This document shows, piece by piece, positions 26,538 to 35,878 of a stretch of DNA of 64,000 bases. Under the pieces are notes generated by a model. That model was not told the origin of the DNA and ran no database searches. It saw only the letters and a program-made list of their open reading frames with translations. A program made the position numbers and the translations under genes. The stretch is taken from NCBI GenBank assembly GCA_028714915.1, contig JAQTLL010000004.1, positions 62,001-126,000 of the forward strand, in the 5' to 3' direction. Origin of the DNA: Sulfuricurvum sp. (GTDB lineage Bacteria > Campylobacterota > Campylobacteria > Campylobacterales > Sulfurimonadaceae). How positions within the stretch are numbered: position 1 is the stretch's first letter; every line of letters starts with the position of its first letter.

Positions 26538-26589
26538 AGTGTATTCCTAACTGTTTTATAACAGTTAGTATAACACAAAATAACTCATT

Positions 26590-26661
26590 CGTCATTCCGT
26601 GCCACGACACGGAATCCATAAACACTCAGAAAATGGATACCGTATCAAGTACGGTATGACA
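26590..26661. repeat. Composite palindromic element of the CGTCATTCC family
   Basis: CGTCATTCCGTGCC...GGAATCCAT and GGATACCGTATC...ACGGTATGACAG, with ends inverted relative to each other. It lies between yajQ and the fumarate-reductase-like gene, four bases before the latter's stop codon region. Confidence 0.75.
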
Positions 26662-26664
26662 GAA

Positions 26665-27372
26665 TTAAAACATGGGTGCGCCAAAATCCAAACCACCGCC
26701 AAACATCGATGCCATAGTGGGGTCTTGGTATCCCATCATCCCGCTTTTAGAGCGTAACATTCGTATGTCTTGCGCAGGAGCAATGTTTTGAGGACAAACG
26801 GGGACACATTCGCCACAGAGAGTGCAATCCCAAATTCCATTGATCTGAACAGCTGCAATCTTCGCATCGCTGGACGTTTCGCGCACATCGTGCACGTATC
26901 GCCAAACACGTGTAAGGGCAAATGGACCGATAAAATCGGGATTTACGGCATAGACAGGGCAAGCACTGGCACAAGATGCACACAAAATACAATCGCTTTG
27001 TGTCTGAATACGGCTCATCTCCTCTTCGCTTACATTACCTTCACGTGACTTTTCACTCCATGCGCTAGCTACGGTATTAAAACGCTCAAGTTGAGAGCTG
27101 TCAACGACTAAATCACGTATAACACGGATATTTTGTATCGGCTCAATAGTATCACCCTCGTTAGGTTTGTATTCACACATGAGGTGTTCGTGACCATTGA
27201 CACGAACGGCACAGCTTCCGCAGACACCGCTTCGACATCCATGGGAATAGGTGAGTGTTGGGTCGATCTTTGTTTTGATATGATTTAAACAAGCGAGTAA
27301 TGTTACACCTTCTAAATCGACGTTATAGCTTTGTGGTTCTTCTTGATTGCTTCGTTGTACTAAAATAGTCAT
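26665..27372 (-). CDS. Succinate dehydrogenase/fumarate reductase iron-sulfur subunit, extra-Cys type
   Basis: 235 residues. The plant-type [2Fe-2S] motif is CRSGVCGSC...C (about 48-72). A first [4Fe-4S] motif CILCASCASACP follows, and then CTLCGECVPVCP. Classical SdhB/FrdB have a non-Cys residue at the fourth position of this last motif, which gives a [3Fe-4S] cluster. Here a Cys occupies it, so a second [4Fe-4S] is likely, as in type E (Sulfolobus-like) and thiol:fumarate reductase enzymes. A Met/Gly-rich tail follows. The ATGA overlap with the flavoprotein gene shows translational coupling. No membrane anchor or HdrB-like gene is nearby. Confidence 0.88.
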   Translation of the reverse strand: MTILVQRSNQEEPQSYNVDLEGVTLLACLNHIKTKIDPTLTYSHGCRSGVCGSCAVRVNGHEHLMCEYKPNEGDTIEPIQNIRVIRDLVVDSSQLERFNTVASAWSEKSREGNVSEEEMSRIQTQSDCILCASCASACPVYAVNPDFIGPFALTRVWRYVHDVRETSSDAKIAAVQINGIWDCTLCGECVPVCPQNIAPAQDIRMLRSKSGMMGYQDPTMASMFGGGLDFGAPMF

Positions 27373-28970
27373 CGTATAAAATCAGCGCACAAAACGCCGT
27401 CCTCTCTCCATGTAATCGTATGAGCTCCAAACATCACATCGTTTCGTGCAGGAATATCACCTCGATAATGTGCCCCTCGGCTTTCACTGCGACTGATAGC
27501 ACAGACGACGATAATCTCTGCCAACTCGATTTTGTTTCCAAACTCGATAAATTCAACCAAATTTGTATTGCAAATTTTAGACTTGTCCTTCGGACCCATA
27601 AACGGCAACTCTTTTTGCATTTGACGAATCGCCCCAAGTACCGCTTTGAGTCCCATATCCTCACGTACCAAACCGACATTGTTATAAAAGATATTGGCTA
27701 ACATCTCCTGTTTTTGATAAAAATCGATTTGGTTTGTGAAGTACATTACCCCGTGAATAAAATTTGTATCTTTGGCTAACTGCTGATTTTCAAGCGCAGG
27801 AACGGGATTTTTTGCCCCAAACTCAGTCGCATTTTTTCCGCAATGACGACCAAACACGACGAGTTCTAACAGCGAGTTGCCTCCCAAACGGTTTGCCCCG
27901 TGTGTTTTGTGATTGGCACACTCTCCCACAGCAAACAAACCGCTAACACTGCTCATACACTGTGCATTTACTTCGATTCCTCCCATGCTGTAATGGGCGG
28001 CTGGTTTGATGGGGATTAGTTCATGCACCGGATCAATTCCCTCGTAAATCTGAGCCAATTTTCGCTCTTGCGGAAGCTCATGATTGATAAACTCTTCTCC
28101 CAAATGGCGAATGTCGAGATATACTGCGCCACTTTTGGTCATCTCTTTATGAATTGCACGAGCAACCACATCACGAGGGGCAAGTTCATCGGTAAAGCGC
28201 GCTTTATCACTGTTTAGCAAATATCCCCCCGCTCCGCGTGCACTTTCAGAAATTAGAATAGAAGAATTTTTTAACGCTGTAGGATGAAACTGAATAAACT
28301 CCAAATCAGCGAGTTTCGCCCCTGCTCGTATTGCAGCTGCTAATCCATCTCCAGATGAGTGCACCGAGTTTGTCGAATGTTTGCCATAAATTGCACCATA
28401 TCCCCCCGTAGCCAGTATCACCGCATCGGCACGAATCTCTTCTGCCTCTCCGCTTGCAATGTCTAAAAACGTTGCCCCTAACACGCGGTTAGTCTCTTCA
28501 TCGATAATGAGATTGAGTAAAAATCGCTCGTTTATAAACGTTATTCCGGCTTTGAGACACTGGTCGTACAATGTATGCAGAAGTTTCAGCCCCGTATAAT
28601 CTTGGGCATAACACGCACGAGGTGCGCTTGCTCCTCCCAAACGTCTGCGAGCAATCTTCCCCGATTCATCACGGCTAAACGGCAGCCCCATGCTATTGCA
28701 CCAACGTACCGCATCAGGAGCATTTTCACACATAAAAGAAATTTGTTTTTCATCTCCCAATCCTGCACTGGAACGAAGCGTATCATCGATGTGATGCGCA
28801 ATCGTATCATCACCGCCTAAAACCGCATTCATTCCCCCTTGTGCCATAGAAGTTTGGGAACGTGTGGGAAGTGTTTTGGAGAGGACGATAACCTCTGCAC
28901 CTGCCTCATGCGCGGATAGCGCACTCACCAAACCTGCACCGCCACCACCGATAATTAATACTTTAGCCAT
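27369..28970 (-). CDS. Succinate dehydrogenase/fumarate reductase-type flavoprotein, no covalent-flavin His
   Basis: 533 residues. FAD-binding GGGGAGLVSALSAHEAG is at residues 8-24. The active-site set is complete: QFHPTAL, ISESARGAGG, LAPRDVVARAIHKE (catalytic Arg), PAAHYSMGG (His) and GANRLGGNSLLELVVFG (substrate Arg). At the position of the flavin-linking His (PTRSHTVxAQGG in SdhA), this protein reads PTRSQTSMAQGG, with Gln39, so FAD should be bound non-covalently. E. coli FrdA His44 mutants with non-covalent FAD keep fumarate reduction but lose succinate oxidation. The pair is therefore probably a fumarate reductase. L-aspartate oxidase is excluded by the coupled iron-sulfur subunit. No TAT signal is present. 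Confidence 0.85.
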   Translation of the reverse strand: MAKVLIIGGGGAGLVSALSAHEAGAEVIVLSKTLPTRSQTSMAQGGMNAVLGGDDTIAHHIDDTLRSSAGLGDEKQISFMCENAPDAVRWCNSMGLPFSRDESGKIARRRLGGASAPRACYAQDYTGLKLLHTLYDQCLKAGITFINERFLLNLIIDEETNRVLGATFLDIASGEAEEIRADAVILATGGYGAIYGKHSTNSVHSSGDGLAAAIRAGAKLADLEFIQFHPTALKNSSILISESARGAGGYLLNSDKARFTDELAPRDVVARAIHKEMTKSGAVYLDIRHLGEEFINHELPQERKLAQIYEGIDPVHELIPIKPAAHYSMGGIEVNAQCMSSVSGLFAVGECANHKTHGANRLGGNSLLELVVFGRHCGKNATEFGAKNPVPALENQQLAKDTNFIHGVMYFTNQIDFYQKQEMLANIFYNNVGLVREDMGLKAVLGAIRQMQKELPFMGPKDKSKICNTNLVEFIEFGNKIELAEIIVVCAISRSESRGAHYRGDIPARNDVMFGAHTITWREDGVLCADFIR

Positions 28971-29060
28971 AATAAAGACTCCTTGAATTAGGTGATTGTA
29001 GCGAAATGGGTTTTAGTACCCACTCAAAAAGATTGACTAATTTTTAGGATAAAATATACT

Positions 29061-29966
29061 ATGCAAACTTTATTCTCAATTCTTGGCATCTACCTCTTCA
29101 TCGCCGTCGGTTTTGGTGCCAAATGGACATTCAAAGAAAAAATCGATGATCGTACGATTATCCTGATCAGTGTCTATTTTTTACAAATTTTTCTCACCTT
29201 TTGGGGATTGCTCAAACGCCCCATTGATACTGAACTTCTCTTTGCTCCGGCATTGTATTTTGGAATAACGCTGCTCTCTTTGCTTTTAATGATTCCGCTC
29301 TCAAAAATGCTTTTTACCGATACAAAAGAGCGCTCCATGGCCACTGTCGCTGCATTGATCGGCAATACGGGCAACCTCGGGATACCCTTGGGGATTGCCT
29401 TGTTTGGAGAGGTGAGCGTCCCTTATTTGACACTTATCAATCTCGTTAATCTCTTCATCGTCTATACGATCGGAGTTTTTTATTATTCACGCGGAGAGTT
29501 TAGCGTACACGGATCTTTGATGAATATTCTCAAGCTCCCAGTATTGTGGGCGGCTATGGTTGCTATCGCACTTAATCTTGCCGGCTACCGTCCTAGCGAA
29601 GCCGTGGACAAAACCTTGATGATGGGGGCGTATGCGTCGATGACAATGCAGCTGATTCTGTTTGGGATTTATCTGTACGGTACAAAATTTAAAGAGATTA
29701 ACGTACGTCTAACGACATGGATCAGTGGCATGAAATTCATTGTAGTCCCTGCTCTTGGATGGATTGTTTTGGCAAATGTGGAGATAGAAGCTGCGGTGAA
29801 GGGGATGGTGTTTTTGGAACTAATCGTTCCTCTGGCCATTGCGAACGTCAATCTAGCTTCCCTTTACAACTGTGCCCCTCGCACCATGACGGTGCAGGTT
29901 TTTGTCACATCAGTACTTTTTTTGGGGATAGCGTTAGTGTTGCCTACGCTGTTACGAATGTTTTAA
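29061..29966 (+). CDS. AEC-family (auxin efflux carrier-like) transporter
   Basis: 301 residues with about 8-10 hydrophobic helices. The family features are YLFIAVGFGAKWTFKEKIDDRTIILISVYFLQIFLTFWGL at the N-terminus, the GNTGNLGIPLGIALFGE motif (about 97-113) and a matching second-half repeat (VLANVEIEAAVKGMVFLELIVPLAIANVNLASLY). Bacterial members are putative organic-acid carriers; the substrate is unknown. It is convergent with the 2-hydroxyacid dehydrogenase gene and overlaps its end by 23 bp. Confidence 0.85.
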   Translation: MQTLFSILGIYLFIAVGFGAKWTFKEKIDDRTIILISVYFLQIFLTFWGLLKRPIDTELLFAPALYFGITLLSLLLMIPLSKMLFTDTKERSMATVAALIGNTGNLGIPLGIALFGEVSVPYLTLINLVNLFIVYTIGVFYYSRGEFSVHGSLMNILKLPVLWAAMVAIALNLAGYRPSEAVDKTLMMGAYASMTMQLILFGIYLYGTKFKEINVRLTTWISGMKFIVVPALGWIVLANVEIEAAVKGMVFLELIVPLAIANVNLASLYNCAPRTMTVQVFVTSVLFLGIALVLPTLLRMF

Positions 29967-30873
29967 TATTCTCAATTGTTGCCATGATGAGCCGTTCACG
30001 TGCTTCCACGGATGTCCAAGCAATATGGGGAGTGATATAGAGACGTTCAGGATGTTTCACTGCTAAAAGTGGATGAGGCATTTTCATCGGTTCTTTAACT
30101 AACACATCCAAACCGACATAAATGGGTTTAACGTCGATGATAACCGATAGCGCATCCTCATCGACAATTCCACCGCGACCGAGATTAAGCAGTACCGCAC
30201 CATCTTTCATCTGTAACAGTTCGGAGTGAGAGATGAGATTTTCGGTTAATGGATTCAGCGGCGCATGGATGGAGATGATGTCACTGTTTTCGATCAAACG
30301 GCTAAGGGTTGTTCTCTCAAACTCGCTATTTTCATTTTTTCCAGAGGCGGAATAATAACAGACGTTAGCTCCAAATGCACGTGCGATGTTTGCCACACTC
30401 CGCCCGATTTCACCCAGTCCGATAATACCCCATGTTTTCCCGCGCAATTCGCTAAACGAGGGACCGATATGGGTAAATACCGACTCTTTCTGCCAATTAC
30501 CGCTTTTGATGTACTCATCGTAATAACGGGAGTTTCCCATTAGATAAAAAAGCATTGAAAACGTATGTTGAACGACAGCATCGGTTGAGTACCCCGCGAC
30601 ATTTTTGACGGTAATTCCACGACGAGCCGCCGCTTCATGGTCGATGTTATTTGTCCCCGTTGCCGCTACACAGATAAGTTTCAGATTCGGTGCAGTTTCC
30701 ATCACTGCATCGCTGATAACCACTTTATTTGTTACGATTACTTCGGCATCACGCACTCGTTGGATTGTCTCTTCGGCAGAAGTGGTAGAGTATGCGATAA
30801 CCTCGCCTAATGCATTAAATCCAGCTAACGAGGTATCACCGTACGTTAGTGTATCCAAAATTATTATTTTCAT
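29944..30873 (-). CDS. D-2-hydroxyacid dehydrogenase (NAD-dependent)
   Basis: 309 residues from MKIIILDTLTYG; the in-frame extension to 30921 runs through a palindromic repeat and is rejected. The Rossmann motif is KTWGIIGLGEIGRSVANIARAFGANVCYYS (about residues 139-168). Catalytic Arg lies near LLNLGRGGIVDE, and the His in PHIAWTSVEARERL. LAVKHPERL and the SDxI...PL pattern are also typical. The substrate could be glyoxylate, hydroxypyruvate or a branched keto acid; sequence alone does not say. It lies directly after purT on the same strand, with a palindromic repeat between. Confidence 0.87.
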   Translation of the reverse strand: MKIIILDTLTYGDTSLAGFNALGEVIAYSTTSAEETIQRVRDAEVIVTNKVVISDAVMETAPNLKLICVAATGTNNIDHEAAARRGITVKNVAGYSTDAVVQHTFSMLFYLMGNSRYYDEYIKSGNWQKESVFTHIGPSFSELRGKTWGIIGLGEIGRSVANIARAFGANVCYYSASGKNENSEFERTTLSRLIENSDIISIHAPLNPLTENLISHSELLQMKDGAVLLNLGRGGIVDEDALSVIIDVKPIYVGLDVLVKEPMKMPHPLLAVKHPERLYITPHIAWTSVEARERLIMATIENIKTFVTA

Positions 30874-30881
30874 TTTTTCTC

Positions 30882-30910
30882 CGTCATTCCCAACTTGATC
30901 GGGGATGACG
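30882..30910. repeat. Short palindromic element between purT and the dehydrogenase gene
   Basis: CGTCATTCCCAACTTG...CGGGGATGACG, a single palindrome with both family ends. It sits upstream of the 2-hydroxyacid dehydrogenase start, where it could separate the two genes or stabilise the purT mRNA end. Function is not known. Confidence 0.7.
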
Positions 30911-30913
30911 TTG

Positions 30914-32077
30914 TTACGCATCTTTAATCTTTTTAATCAATTTCTCGGCTTTTTTGAGCGCTTTTTTTACTTTATCAAATACTAACACTACCGCCATCCG
31001 TCGTCCAACATGAGATTCAGGTTTGCCAAAAACACGAACAAAACTTTTTTTATCAAAGAGGGAATCATCTACCTCGATAAGAGGCTCATGTGATTCAACA
31101 GTGGATTTGAACGCGGCACTAGCTCCGTCTCCATAAAAGGTAAATCCAAGAGGAAGTCCTAAAACAGCTCGAACGTGTAGGGCAAATTCGCTTTGGCTTT
31201 GAGTAATCAAGGTCACCAACCCTGTATCGTGCGGGCGAGGGCTTACTTCGCTAAAATAGACCTCATCCCCTTTGACAAACAGCTCAACACCAAATAATCC
31301 TCGACCGCCCAATCCATCGGTAATGGCTTGCGCAATCGCCTTTGAACGTTTTAACGCTTTTTTGGACATCTCCATCGGCTGCCAACTAAAAATATAATCG
31401 CCGTCTTTTTGGATGTGCCCGATAGGTTCACAAAATATCGTCTCTACCCCGTTTCGTGCTGTGAGTAAGGTTATTTCGTAATCAAAATGGACAAACTCTT
31501 CAACGATCAGTTCGCTTGCGTCCCCGCGCGCCTCTTTGGCAATTTCCCATGAGTTTTCCAAATCAAAAGGGCTTCGTGCGATGCTTTGACCATGTCCAGA
31601 ACTGCTCATAACGGGTTTAATAACGCACGGGAAACCGACATCTTCTGCTGCCGTACACATATCCTCGTAGGTACTCACAAAATGATAACGGCTTGTTTGT
31701 ATCCCAAGCTCTTCACTCGCAAAGCGGCGAATATTTTTGCGGTTCATGGTTTTACTGACGGCTTCAGCGTTGGGGATGACACAAAAACCTTCCGCTTCTG
31801 CATCAAAAAGAGCATCAATGCTGATGGCCTCGATTTCAGGGAGGATATAATCGGGTTTTTCTTTACGGATAATTTTTAACACTGCTTCTTTGTCTTGCAT
31901 ATTTACTACATAAGAGCGATTCGCGACAAGATGTGCCGGAGCATTCTTATAGCGATCCACTGCGACCACTTCAATCCCTAAACGTTGTGCCTCAATAGCA
32001 ACTTCTTTCCCGAGTTCGCCTGAACCCAACAACATGATTTTTTTGGAATTATTTTTAAGGGGTGCGCTAAAGAGCAT
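30914..32077 (-). CDS. purT: Phosphoribosylglycinamide formyltransferase 2 (formate-dependent)
   Basis: 387 residues of the ATP-grasp superfamily. N-terminal [29 protein letters not shown] is the purT/purK pre-ATP-grasp fold. The core follows with [71 protein letters not shown] and [17 protein letters not shown]. It formylates GAR using ATP and formate, in de novo purine synthesis, without folate. This is one of two ways bacteria do the step, and fits an organism with available formate. Full-length and normal. Confidence 0.95.
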   Translation of the reverse strand: MLFSAPLKNNSKKIMLLGSGELGKEVAIEAQRLGIEVVAVDRYKNAPAHLVANRSYVVNMQDKEAVLKIIRKEKPDYILPEIEAISIDALFDAEAEGFCVIPNAEAVSKTMNRKNIRRFASEELGIQTSRYHFVSTYEDMCTAAEDVGFPCVIKPVMSSSGHGQSIARSPFDLENSWEIAKEARGDASELIVEEFVHFDYEITLLTARNGVETIFCEPIGHIQKDGDYIFSWQPMEMSKKALKRSKAIAQAITDGLGGRGLFGVELFVKGDEVYFSEVSPRPHDTGLVTLITQSQSEFALHVRAVLGLPLGFTFYGDGASAAFKSTVESHEPLIEVDDSLFDKKSFVRVFGKPESHVGRRMAVVLVFDKVKKALKKAEKLIKKIKDA

Positions 32078-32173
32078 AAGTATAGCCTTGCGTAAAAATT
32101 TAGATATGCAATTGTATCACAGGGTTTGTAATGGGTTTGTTATGAAAGAGGAAATTGAGAGAAAAATTGAAGG

Positions 32174-32199
32174 TGTAACAAAAGTGCCGAAGCACCTTT
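32174..32199 (-). terminator. Terminator of rpsU
   Basis: On the minus strand, AAAGGTGC-TTCG-GCACTTTT forms an eight-pair stem (one G-T pair) with a UUCG loop, followed by GTT. It begins three bases after the rpsU stop codon and is the expected end of the rpsU transcript. Confidence 0.8.
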
Positions 32200-32201
32200 C
32201 A

Positions 32202-32414
32202 TTACAGGCGAGATTCGTAACGTCGCATCATATAGAGACGTTTTAACATCTTCTTGCGAGCGCTGATTTTGAACTGTTTGCGTTTTTCCGTTTCCGTTAT
32301 ATGGTTACGGCGCGCACGAGCTTCAGTAACAACAAGATTACGATCTGTTTGTTTCTTGAAACGTCGGTAAGCAGCGTCAAAATTATCATCTTGGCGTAAG
32401 ATAATACCAGGCAT
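32202..32414 (-). CDS. rpsU: 30S ribosomal protein S21
   Basis: 70 residues, the usual S21 size. [36 protein letters not shown] is the S21 N-terminal signature, and the C-terminal half is highly basic ([21 protein letters not shown]). The protein binds the 30S platform near the anti-Shine-Dalgarno region. It is transcribed alone, with its own promoter upstream and a clear terminator downstream. Confidence 0.97.
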   Translation of the reverse strand: MPGIILRQDDNFDAAYRRFKKQTDRNLVVTEARARRNHITETEKRKQFKISARKKMLKRLYMMRRYESRL

Positions 32415-32546
32415 TCACATCACCTACTTTCTATTTAAAATTTTCGAACCCGTATTATAGCGTAGTTTAGTCGGGATAAGCCATTTTTTAGTTTTTTATT
32501 GGATATGATTATAAATACAGGCAATATCTATAAGCGGAGCGTTTTT

Positions 32547-34211
32547 ATGCACCCGAAAAAATCGTTAATGTGGCTCGTTTTTACCGGTATGATGATCCCT
32601 CCGATGGGCTGGTTGTTTCTTCTCTCCTACTCATCGTTGTTTACATTTGATGAACTCTTTCAAATTGTTTTTTCTCTTCCAATGTTCATCTATATGGGTA
32701 TTGCAACGAGTGCAATGCTGATTGGATTTTCTCAAAAATTTACCGTATTGGAAATTCTGATTGGGGATAGAACTAAAAATGAAGATGCTGCCCACCTGAT
32801 TACTAAAATACCGTATTATTTTTTGGCAGGTCAAGCGCTCTATAATCTCTTAGGTCCAGCCATCGTACTGTGGGGTAAGCCGTTTATGAATATGGAGCGT
32901 TTTATTTTGGCAGAACTTTCTGTTTTCCCTTTGCTCTTTTTGTTTATTATCCCCGTTTTTATCCTTTTTGTTCAGCGGTTGGAAGAGTGGGTTTCTCATG
33001 TCCCTTTGAGCGAACGCTACCGTTTTATCTCATTTGGGCAGAAAATGCTTCTTTCTCTTTTTACGACGATTATCGGAATTAGTATATTGTTGATTCTCAT
33101 CAATGTTATTTTACTGTATGTTAATCCCGCTATGAGCCTCTTTGATCTTATTGTTAAAAATCTTATTATTGCTACAATCGGAATCGGTATTTCAGCAATT
33201 AATATAGGATTGGTTGTTATGCAAGTTACTAAACCGGTCAAAGAATTGACCCATCAACTCAGTACCGATTTATTTGATTTAACAAAAATATTTTGTGCCC
33301 ATACGCGGGATGAAACGGGTGTTATGGCACGCAGTCTAAGAGATTTTTTAAGTGAAATCGAGCGTTCTACCGAACACTCCAAAGCCATTGCCACTGCTAA
33401 TCTCGATGCTGCCAATAATCTTGCGACAATCTCTAATGGTATCAAAGAGAGGGTTCATAAAGAAAATACTATTGTTGCAACAACAACTCAAAATGGATAT
33501 TCCATTCAGATGATTGTGGAGCAGGGGGTGGAAGATTTTGCCCATACCCAAGAGAATATGAACAGGGCCTTCGATCAGCTCCAAAACGGTCGCAATGAAC
33601 TTGAGATATTATTGCACACTATCAATCGTAGTGCTGAACTTGAAGAGGATTTGAGTCATAAACTCCAACAGCTTAATTCTGAAGCTTCTCAAGTCAAACA
33701 CATCCTTTTGGTTATTGGTGATATTGCCGATCAGACCAATCTCCTCGCCCTCAATGCCGCTATTGAAGCGGCGCGTGCTGGGGAACATGGGCGTGGTTTT
33801 GCCGTGGTTGCCGATGAGGTGCGAAAACTTGCCGAACGTACTCAAAAAAGCCTTGTAGAGATTAACGCCACCATTAATGTCATTGTCCAAAGCATCTCCG
33901 AAGCTACTGATCAGATGAGTCATAATACTGAGGCAATGAGTAATGTAACGGCAATATCCTCCAAAGTGGATCGTAATATCAATGAAACTGTGGGAGCGAT
34001 GGAAAAAACAGCACAGCTCACCTCTCAAAGTGTTCAAAACTCTAAAATTATTGCCGGGCATATCGATTCTATATTGAATCAAATTAAATCCATTAGCGCT
34101 ATTACTACCCTTAATGAATCATCGATGGAGGATCTTTCCGATATTGCGCTCTCTATTGAAAGTTCAGCCAATTCCCTTTATCAGCAACTGGGACAATTCA
34201 AGACACATTAG
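32547..34211 (+). CDS. Methyl-accepting chemotaxis protein with six-TM N-terminus
   Basis: 554 residues from the ATG at 32547, preceded by GGAG with 8-base spacing; an in-frame ATG at 32499 lacks this. About six hydrophobic helices occupy residues ~5-240, with no sizeable periplasmic domain between them, so the sensor is probably membrane-embedded. The cytoplasmic signalling hairpin follows, with the canonical tip [41 protein letters not shown] (~398-437). A HAMP-like [12 protein letters not shown] lies at ~230. It would control CheA in chemotaxis or energy taxis. The ligand is unknown. Confidence 0.88.
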   Translation: MHPKKSLMWLVFTGMMIPPMGWLFLLSYSSLFTFDELFQIVFSLPMFIYMGIATSAMLIGFSQKFTVLEILIGDRTKNEDAAHLITKIPYYFLAGQALYNLLGPAIVLWGKPFMNMERFILAELSVFPLLFLFIIPVFILFVQRLEEWVSHVPLSERYRFISFGQKMLLSLFTTIIGISILLILINVILLYVNPAMSLFDLIVKNLIIATIGIGISAINIGLVVMQVTKPVKELTHQLSTDLFDLTKIFCAHTRDETGVMARSLRDFLSEIERSTEHSKAIATANLDAANNLATISNGIKERVHKENTIVATTTQNGYSIQMIVEQGVEDFAHTQENMNRAFDQLQNGRNELEILLHTINRSAELEEDLSHKLQQLNSEASQVKHILLVIGDIADQTNLLALNAAIEAARAGEHGRGFAVVADEVRKLAERTQKSLVEINATINVIVQSISEATDQMSHNTEAMSNVTAISSKVDRNINETVGAMEKTAQLTSQSVQNSKIIAGHIDSILNQIKSISAITTLNESSMEDLSDIALSIESSANSLYQQLGQFKTH

Positions 34212-34226
34212 GTTAAAATTCTTTTT

Positions 34227-35864
34227 ATGATAACCCAAGATTCCATCGAGGCTCTCAAAGCCCGTCTTGATATTGTCGATGTTGTCGGTTCTTACCTTGA
34301 ACTCAAGCGTGCAGGGGTAAATTTCAAAGCGCCCTGTCCGTTTCACGATGAAAAATCTCCCAGTTTTACTGTCAATCCCGCACGTCAAAAATATCATTGT
34401 TTTGGGTGCGGTGTGGGCGGTGATTCGATTAATTTTGTGATGGAATATGAGAAGTTAAATTATCCCGAAGCAATCGAGAAATTGGCATCCTCGGTCAATT
34501 TTACCCTCCATTACACGGACAATACTGAGCGCAAAGAACGTTCAAATCTTCTTGATACCCTTAGTGGATGGTACCAAAAGCTTCTCGGTGATAATCACGC
34601 TGCCTCCTCATATCTTCATGAGAGGGGAGTATTTGCCTCGAGTATTGAGAAATTTGGTATCGGGTATGCGCCTACCTCTCCTGAAACACTCCGCTTTTTA
34701 GAACAGCATCATCTAAGTGTTCCTGAAGCACTTGAGCAAGGGGCAATCGGCAAAGGGGATGATGGGAGACTCTTTGCCCGCTTTATTGAACGGATAACTT
34801 TTCCCATTCACGCAGCCAGTGGTGCTATTGTCGGTTTTGGAGGGCGTACCATCACGGGACACAGTGCCAAATACGTCAACTCCTCACAAAGTGCCATTTT
34901 TAACAAATCGCGTCTTTTGTACGCGTACCATTTGGCGCGTGACAGCGTCTACAAACACAAAGAGATTATTGTTACGGAAGGGTATTTGGATGTCGTGATG
35001 TTGCATCAAGCCGGATTTACTCATGCCGTAGCAACACTGGGAACGGCACTTACAGCAGAGCATTTGCCGACCTTACGAAAAGGTGAACCGCGTGTTCTCG
35101 TCGCATACGATGGGGATAAAGCAGGACGTGCTGCGGCACTTAAAGCATCTAAGCTTTTAAGCGGCGGCGGATTTGATGGTGGAGTGATATTGTTTGAGGG
35201 GGGATTAGATCCTGCGGATATGGTGCGCGATGGACGTATTGAAGAGCTTAATGCACTTTTGCACCGACCGATACCGTTTATCGAGTTTGTCATTACCGAA
35301 ATGATTGCGACCTATAACCTCAGCGATCCCAGAGCCAAAGAGAGTGCCATGCATGAGAGTATCGCCTATCTCAAAACGCTCTCCCCCTTGATGCAAGAGG
35401 AGTATCGGGCGTTTGTTGCCTCTAGGTTGGGTATTTCTCCATCACATGTACGCCTAAGCCAGCCCTCCACTACGGCTAAACCTATGAATTTTTCGCATCA
35501 TGATATTTGGGAACTAAGCCTTGTTAAAACCTTACTTGAGCGCCCCAATATTATTGATTCATTACTCGATTTTATCGACCCTTCTCTCTTGCAGTATCAC
35601 GGAAGTGAGCTTAGTGCAGCAATTAACGGTGAAGCTGATTCTAGACTTGGCGCATTGCTGATGGATGAGAGAATTCGTGTTTTTGAGGGGGATGAGGGGA
35701 TACGAGCAGAGCTTATCACCTTCTTAACGCACCATTACAATCGAGAACTCAAAAAAATTGCCAGTGAAAATTCGGTATCATTCGACCAAAAGTCTTATTT
35801 AATACGTCAGATGCGAGATAAAATCGGACGGCTCAGAAAAGGCGAACTTGTACCACTTATGTAA
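34227..35864 (+). CDS. dnaG: DNA primase
   Basis: 545 residues. The zinc-binding domain has C37-x2-H40 and C58-x2-C61 (CPFHDEKSPSF and YHCFGCG), the normal CHC2 pattern. The Toprim core contains VTEGYLDVVMLHQAGF, VATLGTALTAEH and VLVAYDGDKAGRAAALKA, which bind metal for primer synthesis. The C-terminal ~150 residues form the helicase-interaction region, more divergent as usual. It lays RNA primers for lagging-strand synthesis with DnaB. The chemoreceptor gene ends 15 bp upstream; the PP-loop gene begins 14 bp downstream, probably co-transcribed. Confidence 0.96.
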   Translation: MITQDSIEALKARLDIVDVVGSYLELKRAGVNFKAPCPFHDEKSPSFTVNPARQKYHCFGCGVGGDSINFVMEYEKLNYPEAIEKLASSVNFTLHYTDNTERKERSNLLDTLSGWYQKLLGDNHAASSYLHERGVFASSIEKFGIGYAPTSPETLRFLEQHHLSVPEALEQGAIGKGDDGRLFARFIERITFPIHAASGAIVGFGGRTITGHSAKYVNSSQSAIFNKSRLLYAYHLARDSVYKHKEIIVTEGYLDVVMLHQAGFTHAVATLGTALTAEHLPTLRKGEPRVLVAYDGDKAGRAAALKASKLLSGGGFDGGVILFEGGLDPADMVRDGRIEELNALLHRPIPFIEFVITEMIATYNLSDPRAKESAMHESIAYLKTLSPLMQEEYRAFVASRLGISPSHVRLSQPSTTAKPMNFSHHDIWELSLVKTLLERPNIIDSLLDFIDPSLLQYHGSELSAAINGEADSRLGALLMDERIRVFEGDEGIRAELITFLTHHYNRELKKIASENSVSFDQKSYLIRQMRDKIGRLRKGELVPLM

Positions 35865-35878
35865 GGAATTTGTATAAA

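Noticed and set aside
29944..30921. Longer N-terminus for the 2-hydroxyacid dehydrogenase
   Set aside because: The additional 16 residues are translated from a palindromic repeat and do not fit the family; MKIIILDTLTYG at 30873 is the right start.
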